64,000 nucleotides of DNA from CALZBJ01 sp945619025 (GTDB lineage Bacteria > Pseudomonadota > Gammaproteobacteria > Cardiobacteriales > Wohlfahrtiimonadaceae): positions 62,001 through 126,000 of the forward strand of contig CALZBJ010000006.1 of the NCBI GenBank assembly GCA_945619025.1. The letters are read 5' to 3'. Shown here in pieces: positions 1 through 8,006 of the stretch. The position numbers and the translations under genes were made by a program. A model generated the notes under the pieces. That model was not told the DNA's origin and did no database searches. It saw only the letters and a program-made list of their open reading frames with translations. The stretch's first letter is position 1; each line of letters opens with the position of its first letter.

Positions 1-107
1 AAATTTGATCCGCTTAATTGCCCAACCGATGGGGGGAAAATTAAGTTCCCTGCTCCGAAGAAGAGAGCAAACAACATAAATCCAATAAATAATGTCCGTT
101 TATACAT
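1..107 (-). CDS. brnQ: BrnQ-type branched-chain amino acid carrier, N-terminal part only
   Basis: The minus strand from an ATG at 107 reads 35 residues before the window ends. They begin MYKRTLFIGFMLFALFFGAG and continue NLIFPPSVGQ. The GFMLFALFFGAGNLIFPP segment is the hallmark first membrane helix of the LIVCS family (BrnQ), which imports leucine, isoleucine and valine with a cation across the inner membrane. A modest purine-rich stretch (AGAG) precedes the start. The gene is truncated only by the window edge. Family assignment is quite sure; substrate is inferred. Confidence 0.8.
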   Translation of the reverse strand, partial: MYKRTLFIGFMLFALFFGAGNLIFPPSVGQLSGSN

Positions 108-299
108 ACTAATTCTCTTTGAAATCCAAAAAATTGACTTACGAAAAGCGCACTTTTGTTGTTATGAAAAATGCGAGCGCTTTATGTCAAATAAGCGGTG
201 AGCTTATTGAGGGTGAGTGTTTTAAACGTGGGGTCTGTTTATTTAAGAATCGTGAAGGTTTTGCCCTTGGGATTCATCACTCAGATACATAATCGATAA

Positions 300-806
300 T
301 AAAGCCCTTTTGGGGCATGTTTATAATTATCAATAAATTTCATTCTAGGCAAATTTTTAAAATAAAACTAGGTTAAAACGGAATATATTGAAATTTTTCT
401 TGTATATATCTTTATCTCTTTATATTAATTTGATGATGATGAGCTTTGCGAGTTATCCACAGGTTGTGCACACAATCCCATAAAAATGCTCCTTTTCGCC
501 GTTTTTTGCTGTGAATAAGATTGCCGAAAAGCGATATTACAAAATATTGATAAGTCGAGCCCTGATTTCTCCACAAGTTATCCACAGTTTTAAGCCGTTT
601 TTATCCCCAAAGTTGTGCATAACAGCTAATCGATTGAATGTTAAATTAAAAAATTGCCTAAAAAAGCCCCGAAAATGTGAAAACTGGGGCGAAAATTTGG
701 GTTAAGTGGGTGCCAAGGGCAAAGTTATCCACAGAAAGCGCGTAAAAATCGTGGAAAAGATGTGGATAAGCTGTGGAAAATTTTTTTTGATGAGGTGTGT
801 GGAAAA
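300..806. other. oriC: Candidate chromosomal replication origin (DnaA box cluster plus AT-rich stretch)
   Basis: Five exact matches to the DnaA box TTATNCACA lie within about 320 bases: 453-461, 578-586 and 725-733 on the plus strand, and 614-622 and 761-769 on the minus strand. Near matches with one difference are at 567-575, 601-609, 772-780 and 798-806. Immediately left, about 301-440, the DNA is visibly AT-rich, as expected for an unwinding element. There is no convincing gene between brnQ and folK-rdgB. A box cluster of this density with an AT-rich flank is typical of oriC. The caveat is that neither dnaA nor mnmG lies beside it in the window. Confidence 0.7.
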
Positions 807-887
807 AATAAAAAAACGCGCTGCGCGCGTTCGTTAACAGGATCAAGATGATTAAAAAATAGACAGTTGAGATAAGAAATTAAAACG

Positions 888-917
888 AAAAAAGCTCGCG
901 CAATGCGCGAGCTTTTT
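888..917. terminator. Bidirectional rho-independent terminator after folK-rdgB
   Basis: The stem GCTCGCGC (894-901) pairs with GCGCGAGC (905-912) around a three-base loop. It is flanked by a run of A on the left and T on the right, so it can end transcripts from either side. It lies 70 bases after the folK-rdgB stop and would shield the origin region from that transcript. A second GC-only hairpin (ACGCGC/GCGCGT, 818-832) sits further on. Confidence 0.85.
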
Positions 918-987
918 AATGTCGATCGGAAAGAGCGCTTTCTTTTTAAAGGGTTATCCAGCGCTCTCTTTGTTGATAAATCGGGGT

Positions 988-2079
988 TCAACCAAAGCGT
1001 TGGTTTAATTTGGCAATTAAATCCATCAATGCTTTCCCGCGGTGTGAATTGCGATTTTTCTCATCGGGGGTTACTTCGGCAAAACTCTTATTTAATGGCG
1101 GGAAGAAAAAGAGCGGGTCATAGCCAAAACCATTCTCTCCAGATGGCGCGTCTAAAATTGTGCCGTAGACCTCGCCCTCGCTAATAATGGGTACAGGATC
1201 GTTTACGTGCTGTAACAGGACAAGAACGCATTTAAAGTGGGCGCGTCGCTCGGTATCTCCCGTTTCGGCGAGGTTTTTAAGTAAAAGAGCGTTATTGGCG
1301 GCATCGGTCTTTTCGGCGCTGTAGCGTGCAGAATAGATGCCCGGAGCTCCATCGAGTGCGTCAACCACTAACCCGGAATCATCGGCAAGGGTAGGAAGAT
1401 GAGTAATCTCGGCAATGTGGCGTGCTTTAAGGAGCGCATTTTCCACAAAGGTGAGCCCGGTTTCTTCCGCCTCGCTATGAATATTGAGATCAGAGAGAGA
1501 TAACACCTCAATTCCAAGGGGCGCGAGCAGCGTTTTAAACTCAGCGACTTTACCGGCGTTGTGGCTAGCGATAACAAGTTGGTGCATAGATGGGATCTCC
1601 CAGAGGTGAATATCGGTTAATTGATCGGATAGAGGGCTTAGAAGCGATTGTAGCGGCGTACTATCGGGCAGCGTGAGTGTCGGCGCGATTTCAAGGAGTG
1701 GCACAATCACAAAGGCGCGCTCCTGCATACGCGGGTGTGGCAGCGTTAAACGCTCCGTGTCGATCGTAACATCATCATAGAGGAGTAGGTCAATATCGAG
1801 CGTACGAGGCCCCCAGCGAAGCGTACGGGTGCGTAGATGGCTCTCTTCGATCGCTTGCATCGCCGTTAATAGATCGAGAGGGCTTAAGGTGGTTTGCAGG
1901 GTAATGGCGATATTTAAAAAATCCGGTTGAGCCGGCCCGATCGGTTTGGTGCGATAAAAGGAGGAGACCGACACCGACGAAATCTCGGGATGCGCCTTGA
2001 TCTCTCCTATTGCGCTGATTAATTGATATAGGGGATTGTTTAGATTTGCCCCGAGAGAGAGGGCGACAAAATGGCTCAT
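988..2079 (-). CDS. Fused HPPK (FolK) and XTP/dITP pyrophosphatase (RdgB)
   Basis: One open frame carries two complete enzymes. Residues about 1-164 are 6-hydroxymethyl-dihydropterin pyrophosphokinase of folate synthesis, with the signature RWGPRTLDIDLLLYD. Residues about 165-363 are an RdgB/HAM1 pyrophosphatase that hydrolyses XTP and dITP, with SHNAGK, DDSGL, GAPGIYSARY and GFGYDPLF. Each part has the usual free-standing length, so there is no linker and the fusion amounts to loss of the folK stop. An ATG at 1587, preceded by GGAG nine bases upstream, could also start RdgB alone. The start at 2079 is chosen because GGA precedes it; the earlier ATG at 2091 has only T in front. Confidence 0.88.
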   Translation of the reverse strand: MSHFVALSLGANLNNPLYQLISAIGEIKAHPEISSVSVSSFYRTKPIGPAQPDFLNIAITLQTTLSPLDLLTAMQAIEESHLRTRTLRWGPRTLDIDLLLYDDVTIDTERLTLPHPRMQERAFVIVPLLEIAPTLTLPDSTPLQSLLSPLSDQLTDIHLWEIPSMHQLVIASHNAGKVAEFKTLLAPLGIEVLSLSDLNIHSEAEETGLTFVENALLKARHIAEITHLPTLADDSGLVVDALDGAPGIYSARYSAEKTDAANNALLLKNLAETGDTERRAHFKCVLVLLQHVNDPVPIISEGEVYGTILDAPSGENGFGYDPLFFFPPLNKSFAEVTPDEKNRNSHRGKALMDLIAKLNQRFG

Positions 2080-2184
2080 TGAGGATTCCATAAAAAAATA
2101 TTTTAAAAAAAAGATGATATATCTCTTGCTTTTATGCCGATTACAGCGTAATGTTTCAATTGTCTCTCCGCTTAATGAAGTGTC

Positions 2185-2227
2185 TTGAGAGATGTTTAAT
2201 TTTAAAAGTATAACGCGTTAGTTATAC
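2185..2227 (+). promoter_or_regulatory. Putative cspA promoter with overlapping inverted repeat
   Basis: TTGAGA (2185-2190) and TATAAC (2209-2214) are 18 bases apart and point toward cspA. The -10 is part of a perfect 7-base inverted repeat, GTATAAC (2208-2214) and GTTATAC (2221-2227). This could be an operator or a hairpin at the 5' end of the message. Function is inferred from position. Confidence 0.5.
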
Positions 2228-2253
2228 CATGTTTTATTTTGTTGAGGTTTTTT

Positions 2254-2457
2254 ATGCGTATTGGAACTGTGAAATGGTTCAATGAATCTAAAGGATTCGG
2301 TTTTATTACTCCAGAAGATGGAGGTGCCGATGTATTCGTCCACTTTTCAACCATTTCAGGTGATGGCTTCCGTACTTTAGCTGAAGGGCAAAAAGTAGAG
2401 TTCGAAGCTAAAGAAAGCGAACGCGGTCTACAAACAGTTGTTTGTAAGCCTGCATAA
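2254..2457 (+). CDS. Cold shock protein, CspA family
   Basis: The 67-residue product starts MRIGTVKWFNESKGFGFI and has VFVHFS, which are RNP1 and RNP2 of the cold shock domain. Such proteins bind single-stranded RNA and DNA in the cytoplasm and act as RNA chaperones. The frame is open from a TTG at 2239, but the ATG at 2254 matches the family start and has GAGG (2244-2247) before it. The gene stands alone between the folK promoter side and a terminator. Which Csp paralogue this is, and whether it is cold-induced, cannot be told from sequence alone. Confidence 0.95.
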   Translation: MRIGTVKWFNESKGFGFITPEDGGADVFVHFSTISGDGFRTLAEGQKVEFEAKESERGLQTVVCKPA

Positions 2458-2519
2458 GATGATTTTCCCGGCGGTGCGTTAAGCATTCGTAGGAAACATT
2501 TTACACATTGAATTAATAG

Positions 2520-2552
2520 GGCTTGTAGCAATCGCTACAGGCCTTTCTTTTT
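2520..2552 (+). terminator. Rho-independent terminator of cspA
   Basis: A ten-pair stem (2520-2529 with 2534-2543, one G-T pair) with a four-base loop is followed by a T-rich run, 63 bases after the cspA stop. Confidence 0.9.
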
Positions 2553-2621
2553 GTCTTGAGTTTAGGGCGATAGATTGCTCGTGGTGCATTAATTCTTGAA
2601 TCAAACGATCAAGGTATTAAA

Positions 2622-2660
2622 AAGCCCCATCCGGTTTGCATTAAACCAAGGATGGGGCTT
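2622..2660. terminator. Bidirectional terminator between cspA and icd
   Basis: AAGCCCCATCC (2622-2632) pairs perfectly with GGATGGGGCTT (2650-2660) and is flanked by A and T runs. It separates the converging cspA and icd genes. Confidence 0.9.
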
Positions 2661-2727
2661 TTTTCTATTCGTATCATGTCGTCATTCGCCGTTTGTACAA
2701 ACAGACAAACGAATGATTGATCTGATC

Positions 2728-3981
2728 TTACATTAATTCAATCATAAGATCGCCAAACGCGTCCGTTGAGACTTGCGTTGCGTTCTCCATTTGGCGGGCA
2801 AAGTCGCTGGTGACTTTACGTGATGCGATCGCTTTATTAAGCGCGCTCACCACTAAGTCTGCCGCTTCCGTCCAGCCAAGATGACGTAACATCATTTCGG
2901 CCGATAAAATCAGCGAACCTGGGTTTACAAGGCCTTTTCCTGCGATATCAGGAGCTGTGCCGTGAGTTGCTTCAAAGATCGCTACTTTATCTGAGATGTT
3001 CGCGCCCGGTGCGATCCCGATGCCGCCCACTTGCGCTGCAAGTGCGTCAGACACGTAGTCACCGTTTAAGTTAAGCGTTGCCACCACAGAGTATTTTTCA
3101 GGCTCTAAGAGGATGCGTTGTAAGAATGCGTCGGCGATACTGTCTTTAATCACAATTTCGTTTCCGGTTTTTGGGTTTTTAAATGAACACCAAGGACCAT
3201 CACCGATCAGTTTTGCGCCAAACTCATTTTGCGCGAGTGCATAACCCCAATCGCGGAAGCCCCCTTCGGTGAACTTCATGATATTACCTTTGTGAACGAG
3301 CGTTACGTTTGGTTTATCATTGTCGATTGCGTATTGAATCGCTTTACGCACAAGACGCTCAGTTCCTTCTTTTGATACCGGTTTTACGCCAATACCTGAG
3401 GTTTCTGGGAAGCGAATTTTGGTAACGCCCATCTCATTTTGTAAGAATTCGATCACTTTTTTTGCATCATCCGAACCCGATTCCCACTCAATGCCTGCAT
3501 AGATATCTTCTGAGTTTTCACGGAAGATCACCATGTCGGTTTTTTGCGGCTCTTTTACGGGCGATGGAACGCCTTCAAAGTATTGAACGGGGCGCTGACA
3601 AACATAGAGGTCAAGCTGTTGACGCATCGCGACGTTAAGTGAGCGAATCCCGCCACCGACCGGTGTTGTTAATGGGCCTTTGATCGATACAACGTACTCT
3701 TTTAATGCTTCGATCGTTTCCGCGGGAAGCCATTCGTTTTCGCCGTATACTTTGGTAGATTTTTCACCGGCATAGACTTCCATCCAGGCAATGGCGCGTT
3801 CGTTGTTGTACGCTTTATTAACCGCAGCGTCCACAACTTTTTTCATCACCGGAGTGATTTCAGCCCCAACGCCATCCCCTTCGATAAATGGAATGATGGG
3901 GGTATTGGTGACGTTTAATGAAAAATCAGCGTTGACGGTGATTTTGTCGCCTTTGGGTACAGTAATGTGTTGATAAGTCAT
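2728..3981 (-). CDS. icd: NADP-dependent isocitrate dehydrogenase
   Basis: The 417-residue protein matches the E. coli-type Icd in length. It oxidises isocitrate to 2-oxoglutarate in the TCA cycle, making NADPH. Diagnostic stretches are IPFIEGDGVGAEI near residue 32, GGGIRSLNVAMRQ at 110-121, ENSEDIYAGIEW and EATHGTAPDIAG. Ser114 in that second motif corresponds to the serine phosphorylated by AceK in E. coli; whether AceK exists here is unknown. A strong AGGAGA lies before the ATG. The gene is monocistronic, bounded by truB upstream and a terminator downstream. Confidence 0.97.
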   Translation of the reverse strand: MTYQHITVPKGDKITVNADFSLNVTNTPIIPFIEGDGVGAEITPVMKKVVDAAVNKAYNNERAIAWMEVYAGEKSTKVYGENEWLPAETIEALKEYVVSIKGPLTTPVGGGIRSLNVAMRQQLDLYVCQRPVQYFEGVPSPVKEPQKTDMVIFRENSEDIYAGIEWESGSDDAKKVIEFLQNEMGVTKIRFPETSGIGVKPVSKEGTERLVRKAIQYAIDNDKPNVTLVHKGNIMKFTEGGFRDWGYALAQNEFGAKLIGDGPWCSFKNPKTGNEIVIKDSIADAFLQRILLEPEKYSVVATLNLNGDYVSDALAAQVGGIGIAPGANISDKVAIFEATHGTAPDIAGKGLVNPGSLILSAEMMLRHLGWTEAADLVVSALNKAIASRKVTSDFARQMENATQVSTDAFGDLMIELM

Positions 3982-4027
3982 ATGGTTCTCCTCTCAATTA
4001 ACCATGAACTAAGGTGTATAATTCAGT

Positions 4028-4954
4028 CTATTCGCGTCGCTGAATTATCCGTTTTGCTCCGATAGAAAATGGGGTGTTTGGAGCGCCCACCCCTAAAAAT
4101 TGTTGGTTATGATCGTAGAGCCGATATAAAGGCTCGGTGAGCTCGGTCTCTACGCGAATGCGCTGTCCGTGAAGGACGCGGGCACTCTCGTCTTCGGTAA
4201 ATTCCCACTTCGGCAGATCAATGAGCGCTGAATCAATCGGTAATAATAAGCGATCGAGCGTTTCTAACGAATCCGCGGCTTCAAGCGTCTCAAGCGTGAC
4301 CATAGTGGGCGTCATAAAGGGATAGATCGCGGTGCGGCGTAGCATGGTTAAATGCCCAAGCGTTCCCAATTTTGCAGCAATGTCTTCCGCTAATACCCTT
4401 ACATAAGTCCCCTTTGAACAGGTCACTTTTGCGTGAAATGAATGGTTATCAAAGCCGATCAGCTCAAGGCTTAAAATGGTAACAGGACGGGGCGCTCTTG
4501 GCACTTCAATCCCTTCCCGGGCAAGCTCATAGAGCCGCTTTCCATTGTGATGGAGCGCTGAGACCATGGGCGGCGTTTGTAAAATATCGCCGGTGAGCGC
4601 GCTTAATGCATCCGTTAAAAGGGATTCGCTTAAAGGGGGAATGGCTTGGGTCTCGATTACTTCTCCCTCTTTATCGCCTGTTGAGGTTTTTTCTCCCAAA
4701 GCGCAGATAAATTCGTAGGATTTGTGGCTATCGAGTAGCTGACTGCTAAATTTTGTCGCTTCGCCAAAGGCGATGGGCAATAACCCGGTGGCCATGGGAT
4801 CGAGCGTCCCGGAGTGGCCCGCTTTTTCAGCTTGAAAAAGACGGCGGACGTGCTGCAATATTCGATTGCTGGTCACGTCCATCGGTTTGTCTAATAATAA
4901 AATGCCGTCTAAAGGACGGCGTACAATTTTATTCTTTGTCTGTTTCTCTCGCAT
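4028..4954 (-). CDS. truB: tRNA pseudouridine(55) synthase TruB
   Basis: TruB isomerises U55 in the T loop of nearly all tRNAs. The product (308 residues from this start) has GILLLDKPMDVTSN and the catalytic GHSGTLDPMATG loop with its active aspartate, followed by YEFICALGEKTSTGD and the C-terminal PUA-like part. The frame is open from 4993, but the ATG at 4954 gives the family N-terminus and overlaps rbfA by 26 bases, which suggests translational coupling. It is the last gene of the rimP-nusA-infB-rbfA-truB operon; rpsO, which often follows, is absent here and icd comes next. Confidence 0.95.
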   Translation of the reverse strand: MREKQTKNKIVRRPLDGILLLDKPMDVTSNRILQHVRRLFQAEKAGHSGTLDPMATGLLPIAFGEATKFSSQLLDSHKSYEFICALGEKTSTGDKEGEVIETQAIPPLSESLLTDALSALTGDILQTPPMVSALHHNGKRLYELAREGIEVPRAPRPVTILSLELIGFDNHSFHAKVTCSKGTYVRVLAEDIAAKLGTLGHLTMLRRTAIYPFMTPTMVTLETLEAADSLETLDRLLLPIDSALIDLPKWEFTEDESARVLHGQRIRVETELTEPLYRLYDHNQQFLGVGAPNTPFSIGAKRIIQRRE

Positions 4955-5330
4955 AATCACCCGTATTGAGATCGGCTTTGCGCTCATCATCACGAATTGC
5001 TTCAGAGATTAATAAAGAGAGCTCGTTACTTTTTTCTAAGAGGTCATCATAGATAAAGAAGAACTTAGGAATGGTGCGTAACCGCAATGTTTTCCCAAGT
5101 TGTCTACGAAACTCACCGCCGTAACTCTCTAGCATTTCGATGATCTCATCGCGCTCTTCTTTCGGGCCTAAATAGGTCACATAGACTTTCGCTTGAGAAT
5201 AATCGCGCACAGTGTCCACGAGCGTGACCGAAATCATGCTTGCACGCGGATCAAATATTTCTTGGCGAATGAGGAGCGAAAGCTCTTGCTTTAACTGCTC
5301 ATCCACCCGTTTTAATCGTGAATTACTCAT
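4929..5330 (-). CDS. rbfA: 30S ribosome-binding factor A
   Basis: RbfA binds the 30S subunit late in assembly, near 16S rRNA helix 1, and helps cold adaptation. The 133-residue protein has the KH-like fold signatures of the family: RVDEQLKQELSLLI, DPRASMISVTLVDTVRDYSQAKVY and LRLRTIPKFFFIYDD. It begins two bases after the infB stop and overlaps truB, fitting a tightly coupled operon. Confidence 0.95.
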   Translation of the reverse strand: MSNSRLKRVDEQLKQELSLLIRQEIFDPRASMISVTLVDTVRDYSQAKVYVTYLGPKEERDEIIEMLESYGGEFRRQLGKTLRLRTIPKFFFIYDDLLEKSNELSLLISEAIRDDERKADLNTGDYARETDKE

Positions 5331-5332
5331 AA

Positions 5333-7966
5333 TTATAGTTTACGCTCAACTTGAACTTTTTCATAGACTTCAATTTGGTCACCGGCTTGAACGTCGTTGT
5401 AGTTCTTCACGCCGATACCGCACTCAAAGCCTGAACGAACTTCGTTTACGTCGTCTTTAAAGCGGCGCAGTGACTCAAGTTCGCCTTCGTAGATCACAAT
5501 ATTATCACGAAGTACGCGGATGCGGTTATTTCGTTTCACGACCCCTTCAGTTACCATACAGCCGGCGATTGCACCGATCTTAGGTGATTTGAAGACGTCG
5601 CGAACTTCAGCAATCCCGATGATCTCTTCTTTAAATTCAGGCGCGAGTTTACCGATGAGGGCTTGTTTCACTTCGTCGATCACATCATAGATGACGCTGT
5701 AGTAGTGAAGGGCAAGACCTTCTTCTTCGATAATCTTACGAGCTGCGTTGTCGGCACGAACGTTAAATCCAATTACGATCGCATCAGAGGATACCGCTAA
5801 GTGCGCATCGGATTCGTTGATTCCGCCCACACCGCTTGCAACCACTTTCACGGTCACTTCGTCATTTGAAAGCTCAGTCAGTGAACTGACTAATGCTTCC
5901 ACCGATCCTTGAACGTCTGCTTTAAGGACGATGTTAAGCACGTTTTCACTGCCTTCACCCATATTATTAAAGAGGTTTTCAAGTTTCGATTTATGCTGAC
6001 GTGCCAGTTTGATTTCGCGGAACTTACCTTGACGGAAGTTGGCAATTTCACGGGCTTTACGCTCATCAGGAACCACCGTTACTTCGTCACCAGCGTTAGG
6101 AACACCTGAAAGACCGAGAATTTCAACCGGAATCGAGGGTGATGCACTCTCAACGTTGTTTCCGTTTTCATCAATTAAGGCGCGCACGCGACCATACTCA
6201 TAGCCGGCGAGTACAATATCGCCTTTTTTGAGGAGACCCGATTGAACGAGGACCGATGCTACCGCACCACGGCCACGGTCTAAGCGTGATTCAATCACCG
6301 CTCCGCGAGCAGGGCCTTGGTTGATCGCTTTAAGCTCAAGCACTTCCGCTTGAACGAGAATTTGGTCAAGAAGATGATCGATGCCTTCACCGGTTTTCGA
6401 TGAAACAAAGGCAAAGAGGTTTTCACCACCCCACTCTTCCGATACGATGCCGTATTGGGTGAGCTCAGACATGATGCGATCTTTATCCGCGGTCGGTTTG
6501 TCCATCTTAGTAATGGCGACGATAACCGGAATGTTAGATGCTTTCGCATGCTGAATCCCTTCAACGGTTTGTGGCATGATGCCATCATCAGATGCTACTA
6601 CAAGCACAACGATATCCGTCACTTTCGCACCACGGGCACGCATTGCGGCGAACGCACTGTGTCCTGGGGTGTCTAAGAAGGTGACGACGCCTTTTTCAGT
6701 TTTCACATGATAGGCACCGATGTGCTGAGTGATTCCACCGGCTTCATCGCTCGCAACGTGTTCTTTACGAATGTAGTCAAGGAGCGAGGTTTTACCATGG
6801 TCAACGTGACCCATGATGGTTACTACAGGCGGACGAGCCATTAAGAGTGAATCATCGCCTGATTCAATCGATGCGAGTAACTCATCTTCAAGGGCATTTT
6901 CGCTTACAAATTTATAGTCATGACCCATCTCTTCAACCACAATCGCGGCCGTTTCTTGGTCAAGGACTTGGTTAATGGTAACCATTGAACCCATGTTCAT
7001 CAGCGCTTTAATTACTTCAGCCGCTTTGATCGACATTTTGTGAGCGAGCTCTGATACGGTAATGGTTTCGCCAATTTCCACTTCGATTTTCTTCGCTTCC
7101 GTTGGCATTTGGAAACCGTGTTCTGGGCGGCGACGTTGACTGTCACGGCCACGTTTACGGCGTCCGGGTTTGAGAGAGATCTCTTCTTTCTCAAACTCAT
7201 CATCTTTACGACGGCGTTTGCGAGGGGCGCGCTGCTTACGTTCAACCGCTGGCTCCTCTTTTTTCGCTCGAGCTTTTTTAGGTTTGTGCGCAGCTTCCAT
7301 CTCCGCTTCGTCCTCTGTGTCGTTTGTATCCTCTACAGGATCATTTTGAAATTGGATATTAATTTTTGAAACGGTACTTTCGCTGGCAGAACGAGCAGCT
7401 TCGGTCAAGCGTTGAATCTCTTCTTGACGTTTTTTCTCTTCAAGTTCTTTACGGCGACGCTCTTCGTCATCGCGTTTTTTCGCTTCTTCTTCAGCACGGC
7501 GTTTGGCTGCTTCCATGCGCGCTTGTTGTGCTTTCGCTTCTTCGTCACGTTTTGCATCTTCTGCATCCCGTTTCGCCGCTAATTTAGCTTCTTGAGCGGT
7601 TTTTTCTGCATCAACGGGCGCTTCTTTAGTCGCAACTGCATCGGTTGAGCGTGAAGATGACTCGGCAGGCGCTGTTGATGAATCGTTAGATTCAGCCTTT
7701 GGAGCGTTCTCGTGCGTTTCAACTTTGTCAGCTGGGGTAGTATTCGCGTGAGTGCTATCGATCACAGGGGCATCTGCAACAGTCTCATTGATGTTGTCAG
7801 CCGCTGCTTCCTCAGCATTACGTTTTACATAGGTACGCTTTTTACGCACTTCAACAGCTACGGTGCGTGCTTGCCCAGGGGTTGTTTCCACTTGCAACTC
7901 AGTATGGGTCTTGCGCTTTAATGTAATTTTACGTGGACTTTTGGTGTTGTTATCTTTATCACTCAT
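5333..7966 (-). CDS. infB: Translation initiation factor IF-2
   Basis: IF-2 is the GTPase that brings fMet-tRNA to the 30S P site and promotes subunit joining. From the chosen start the protein is 877 residues. An N-terminal subdomain (KITLKRKTHTELQV) is followed by a long charged, coiled-coil-prone region of Ala, Glu, Lys and Arg (about 120-290), a second IF2_N domain (about 295-350), then the G domain with GHVDHGKTS at 386-394, DTPGHSAF and TKMDKP. The C-terminal domains C1 and C2 follow. The open frame extends to 8092, but the ATG at 7966 (MSDKDNN) has GGAAAG in front and removes a tail overlapping nusA. Confidence 0.96.
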   Translation of the reverse strand: MSDKDNNTKSPRKITLKRKTHTELQVETTPGQARTVAVEVRKKRTYVKRNAEEAAADNINETVADAPVIDSTHANTTPADKVETHENAPKAESNDSSTAPAESSSRSTDAVATKEAPVDAEKTAQEAKLAAKRDAEDAKRDEEAKAQQARMEAAKRRAEEEAKKRDDEERRRKELEEKKRQEEIQRLTEAARSASESTVSKINIQFQNDPVEDTNDTEDEAEMEAAHKPKKARAKKEEPAVERKQRAPRKRRRKDDEFEKEEISLKPGRRKRGRDSQRRRPEHGFQMPTEAKKIEVEIGETITVSELAHKMSIKAAEVIKALMNMGSMVTINQVLDQETAAIVVEEMGHDYKFVSENALEDELLASIESGDDSLLMARPPVVTIMGHVDHGKTSLLDYIRKEHVASDEAGGITQHIGAYHVKTEKGVVTFLDTPGHSAFAAMRARGAKVTDIVVLVVASDDGIMPQTVEGIQHAKASNIPVIVAITKMDKPTADKDRIMSELTQYGIVSEEWGGENLFAFVSSKTGEGIDHLLDQILVQAEVLELKAINQGPARGAVIESRLDRGRGAVASVLVQSGLLKKGDIVLAGYEYGRVRALIDENGNNVESASPSIPVEILGLSGVPNAGDEVTVVPDERKAREIANFRQGKFREIKLARQHKSKLENLFNNMGEGSENVLNIVLKADVQGSVEALVSSLTELSNDEVTVKVVASGVGGINESDAHLAVSSDAIVIGFNVRADNAARKIIEEEGLALHYYSVIYDVIDEVKQALIGKLAPEFKEEIIGIAEVRDVFKSPKIGAIAGCMVTEGVVKRNNRIRVLRDNIVIYEGELESLRRFKDDVNEVRSGFECGIGVKNYNDVQAGDQIEVYEKVQVERKL

Positions 7967-8006
7967 CTTATATCTTTCCAAGTAGACAAAAATTGTGTCT
8001 TGTTGA

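Larger units (their letters stand above)
108..987. other. 880-base gene-free region
   Basis: Apart from the DnaA box cluster and the terminator hairpins at 818-832 and 888-917, I see no gene here. The short open frames at 511-705, 658-846, 725-991 and 903-1184 overlap each other on both strands, read through DnaA boxes or the terminator, and resemble no protein family. The part at 108-300 should contain the brnQ promoter on the minus strand, but no clear -35/-10 pair stands out. Confidence 0.6.

Noticed and set aside
511..1184. Several short open frames in and after the DnaA box region
   Set aside because: They overlap on both strands, read through DnaA boxes and a terminator, and lack ribosome sites and similarity.
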